Part shown: positions 5,615 through 6,071 of the stretch, piece after piece
How the letters are laid out: every line of letters starts with the position of its first letter
Numbering within the stretch: the stretch's first letter is position 1
Source: Pelotomaculum sp.
Lineage (GTDB): Bacteria; Bacillota; Desulfotomaculia; Desulfotomaculales; Pelotomaculaceae
Direction of reading: 5' to 3'
DNA: 6,071 nucleotides
NCBI GenBank assembly: GCA_003489345.1
Contig: DNIT01000150.1
Coordinates: 1,003-7,073, forward strand
Made by a program: the position numbers and the translations under genes
The notes under the pieces: generated by a model
What the model saw: the letters and a program-made list of their open reading frames with translations, nothing else
Databases searched by the model: none
What the model was told of the DNA's origin: nothing

Positions 5615-6071
5615 TTGATTCATGCCAAAGAAGTTCATTTTGCCGTTGTCCGCGGCGTATCCGGCAATTATGACCAGTGTATCAAGCCAAAGGGCAATAA
5701 TAGCGGGATCGATATTCAACTAACCAGGGAACAGCACCGGCGGTACTGTCAAACCTTACAGCAATTGGGGTTGACCTTGCTGCAAGTGGATGCCGACGAT
5801 AGATTGCCTGACTGTTGCTTTGTGGAAGACACAGCCATCGTAGCGGGCGAAACTGCGATTATCACCTGTATGCAAGCTCCATCAAGGGTTTTGGAAACGG
5901 CTGCAGTCAAGAAGCTGCTTGCAAGTTATAAAACTATAAGAGAAGTTATGTCTCCCGGTTTTATCGATGGGGGGGATGTACTGAGAATTAACAACAAACT
6001 ATACATCGGACTGTCCGAACGCACCAACCAGCATGCGGTTGCACAGGTTAAAGCCCTGGTTGCGGACCATG
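5615..6071 (+). CDS. Dimethylarginine dimethylaminohydrolase-like (DDAH) enzyme, N-terminal part (3' truncated by window edge)
   Basis: The first 152 residues of a guanidine-modifying hydrolase; the frame is open to the window end. DDAH converts N-omega-methylated arginines to citrulline plus methylamines in the cytoplasm. The segment follows the family pattern: RGVSGNYDQCI (13-23) near the substrate lid, LPDCCFVEDTAIVAGETAI (64-82) with the FVED motif, and PGFIDGGDVLRI (114-125) followed by YIGLSERTNQHA (130-141). The last two blocks are closer to the animal-type DDAH pattern (DGGDVL, GLSxRTNQ) than to the Pseudomonas type (EAGD). The catalytic His and Cys of the family lie further downstream and cannot be checked. 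The start is TTG at 5615, with AAGGAAG 8 bases upstream (5600-5606) and no in-frame ATG before codon 86. It follows the acyltransferase by 40 bases without a visible terminator, so cotranscription is likely. A related amidinotransferase-fold hydrolase remains possible. Confidence 0.88.
   Translation, partial: MIHAKEVHFAVVRGVSGNYDQCIKPKGNNSGIDIQLTREQHRRYCQTLQQLGLTLLQVDADDRLPDCCFVEDTAIVAGETAIITCMQAPSRVLETAAVKKLLASYKTIREVMSPGFIDGGDVLRINNKLYIGLSERTNQHAVAQVKALVADH

Noticed and set aside
5607..5618. ATG at 5607 as the start of the DDAH-like gene
   Set aside because: It is out of frame and stops after three codons; TTG 5615 is in frame with an 8-base-spaced AAGGAAG.

Overview
The window looks like chromosomal DNA of an anaerobic member of the Bacillota (Firmicutes). 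The reasons are a large multidomain protein of the acyl-CoA dehydratase activase type, a secreted NlpC/P60 hydrolase carrying a copper-amine-oxidase-N-like repeat domain, G-rich Shine-Dalgarno sequences, and two probable TTG starts. Negativicutes or Peptococcaceae-like Clostridia would fit, but the sequence alone does not fix the lineage.

Layout from left to right. Positions 1-1605 (+) are the 3' end of a gene for an acyl-CoA dehydratase activase-related protein whose start lies outside the window. It converges on 1711-3453 (-), a 580-residue exported NlpC/P60 cell-wall peptidase with SH3b domains and a C-terminal duplicated stalk-like domain. Positions 3454-3774 are mostly non-coding. They hold a likely promoter for the peptidase, a 7+7 inverted repeat over that promoter, a 14-bp perfect palindrome, and a possible 38-codon membrane micro-ORF (3634-3750, +) whose only ribosome-binding signal is a run of nine G. 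Next is 3775-4224 (-), a hotdog-fold acyl-CoA thioesterase of the 4-hydroxybenzoyl-CoA thioesterase type with a strong sigma-70-type promoter. Divergent from it is 4438-5574 (+), a polytopic acyltransferase-3 family O-acyltransferase with an extended -10 promoter and an ambiguous start. Forty bases further on, the 5' part of a dimethylarginine dimethylaminohydrolase (DDAH)-like gene (5615 to the window end, +) begins at a TTG.

The genes do not form one obvious pathway. The acyltransferase and the DDAH-like gene probably share a transcript because of their spacing and orientation, though no functional link is evident. The peptidase and acyltransferase both act at the cell envelope. The thioesterase and the dehydratase-activase protein both concern CoA thioesters, but they lie in separate transcription units. 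I see no RNA genes, mobile elements, CRISPR arrays or clear intrinsic terminators. The least explained part is the 3454-3774 intergenic region. I do not see a clear new multi-gene system.
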